31,847 nucleotides of DNA from an uncultured Acidaminococcus sp. (GTDB lineage: Bacteria > Bacillota_C > Negativicutes > Acidaminococcales > Acidaminococcaceae). The stretch spans positions 1 to 31,847 of the forward strand of contig OMUE01000062.1 in assembly GCA_900314165.1 (NCBI GenBank), written 5' to 3'. Both the position numbers and the translations under genes were made by a program. Within the stretch, counting starts at the first letter, position 1; the number at the start of each line of letters is the position of its first letter. Below are positions 31,206 to 31,847 of this stretch, piece by piece. The notes under the pieces were generated by a model. The model had not been told where the DNA came from. It searched no databases and worked only from the letters and a program-made list of their open reading frames with translations.

Positions 31206-31211
31206 TATAAT
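31206..31211 (+). promoter_or_regulatory. Candidate -10 box for gltS
   Basis: TATAAT preceded by TG in an AT-rich stretch, 83 nt before gltS. No good -35 box at the right distance. An 8-bp palindrome TTACGTAA follows at 31215-31222. Confidence 0.45.
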
Positions 31212-31226
31212 TAGTTACGTAAGTTA

Positions 31227-31254
31227 ATTGAATGTGAACTGGAGCGCATTCAAT
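31227..31254. promoter_or_regulatory. Inverted repeat in the gltS leader
   Basis: ATTGAATG (31227-31234) and CATTCAAT (31247-31254), a perfect 8-bp dyad with a 12-nt spacer. It lies between the candidate -10 box and the gltS ribosome-binding site, so it could be an operator or a leader hairpin. Confidence 0.45.
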
Positions 31255-31294
31255 AAATTTAGAGAAAGGGTTTTTGTGTAGGGGGGTATTTATT

Positions 31295-31847
31295 ATGCAT
31301 CCAATGGCAATCAAGATTCCGATGTTTCAAACCATGGCAATCGCAGTTATCTCTATCTGGTTTGGTAACTGGTGTAGACAGAAGTTTCCATTCCTGAAAA
31401 AGTACTGCCTGCCTGGCGCAGTTGTTGGTGGTACGATTTTTTCCATCATTTCTTTGGCATTATATGAGTTCGGAGTTTGCGAACTGAACTTCGACTACAA
31501 AGTAGCCAACAACCTGTTCTACTGCATCTTCTTCGCAGCTTCCGGTTCCGCAGCTTCCCTGAGCTTGCTGAAAACCGGTGGTAAATATGTGGTTCTGTTC
31601 TGTATTTCTGCCGCTGTGCTGGCCGCACTCCAGAACGTACTGGCTATCGGCCTCGGCAAGGTACTGGGCGTGAACGCATTGATTTCCCTGATGACCGGTT
31701 CCATTCCTATGACCGGTGGTCACGGCAACGCCGCTGCATTCGCTCCGACGGCTGTACAGATGGGTGCTCCCCAAGCCTTGGAAGTAGCTATTGCAGCTGC
31801 TACCTTCGGCCTGATTTCCGGCTCCATCCTGGGCGGACCGTTCGGCC
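31295..31847 (+). CDS. gltS: Sodium/glutamate symporter GltS (5' part, runs off window)
   Basis: 184 codons are present; the gene continues past the right edge. It begins MHPMAIKIPMFQTMAIAV with AGGGGGG 8 nt upstream. The ESS-family pattern is clear: LPGAVVGGTIF, the GGKYVVLF segment, then MTGSIPMTGGHGNAAAF (the SGGHGTGAAW region of E. coli GltS), EVAIAAATFGLISGSILGGPFG. It imports glutamate with Na+ across the inner membrane. Codon use differs from all neighbours: no GCG, GGG or CGG codons in 184, many GGT, GCA and AAC, typical of a highly expressed gene. That fits glutamate as a main energy source. Confidence 0.9.
   Translation, partial: MHPMAIKIPMFQTMAIAVISIWFGNWCRQKFPFLKKYCLPGAVVGGTIFSIISLALYEFGVCELNFDYKVANNLFYCIFFAASGSAASLSLLKTGGKYVVLFCISAAVLAALQNVLAIGLGKVLGVNALISLMTGSIPMTGGHGNAAAFAPTAVQMGAPQALEVAIAAATFGLISGSILGGPFG

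Noticed and set aside
31057..31314. Minus-strand 85-residue open frame before gltS
   Set aside because: It spans the repeat hairpin and the gltS leader, with low-complexity content and no ribosome-binding site.

Overview
The window reads as chromosomal DNA of a diderm Firmicute (Negativicutes), most likely near Acidaminococcus or a relative. This is inferred from gene content only. The miaB-mutS-mutL-miaA-hfq order is Firmicute-like. The HtpX protease and YibQ-type divergent polysaccharide deacetylase are common in bacteria with an outer membrane. A strongly codon-biased Na+/glutamate symporter gene (gltS) at the right edge, and an L-2-hydroxyglutarate-oxidase-like flavoprotein, suit a glutamate fermenter. 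No rRNA, tRNA, CRISPR array, phage or complete transposon was seen. Coding density is high and most genes are housekeeping.

Layout. 1-2050: biotin synthase (bioB, minus strand) with its own promoter and a candidate operator, divergent from a small CPYC redox protein; then a bidirectional terminator and an orphan 172-residue protein resembling the N-terminal region of some DEAD/DEAH helicases. 2300-4495: an unknown helical protein, an 85-bp palindromic element, and an FAD oxidoreductase starting at TTG. 4594-10943: addB-addA, the double-strand-break helicase-nuclease. 11145-11188: a strong bidirectional terminator. 11252-11920: a UPF0173 metallo-hydrolase (minus), divergent from the next block through closely packed promoters.

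12079-19716 is a co-directional run: Na+/solute symporter, secreted glucosaminidase, trmL, then a folate block (PTPS-III-like enzyme, folE2, folP, folK), a membrane protein and a membrane glycosyltransferase. Folate synthesis from GTP to dihydropteroate is almost complete here. No folB is present, but the pterin synthase homologue carries an active-site Glu beside its Cys, the mark of the PTPS-III group known to replace FolB.

19933-20262 is a separately promoted, exported protein made of about six copies of an 11-residue unit ending in FPD. 20390-31049 is a second long run: miaB, mutS, mutL, an RsmJ-like methyltransferase, miaA, hfq, a XerC/D recombinase, a YibQ-family protein and htpX. It joins mismatch repair, tRNA A37 modification and RNA regulation, mostly with overlapping or nearly abutting genes. 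gltS starts at 31295 and runs off the window.

The most unusual structure is a family of short purine-rich repeats (GCGAAGAG-type) sitting at the stop codons of four plus-strand genes, always in the same orientation. In two genes (addA and the glycosyltransferase) the repeat supplies the last codons and the stop. One copy is part of a 189-bp element with 26-bp imperfect terminal inverted repeats. Other features worth a second look are an extra four-cysteine (Fe-S-like) set in AddA, an AddB with no recognisable P-loop, and the FPD-repeat exported protein.
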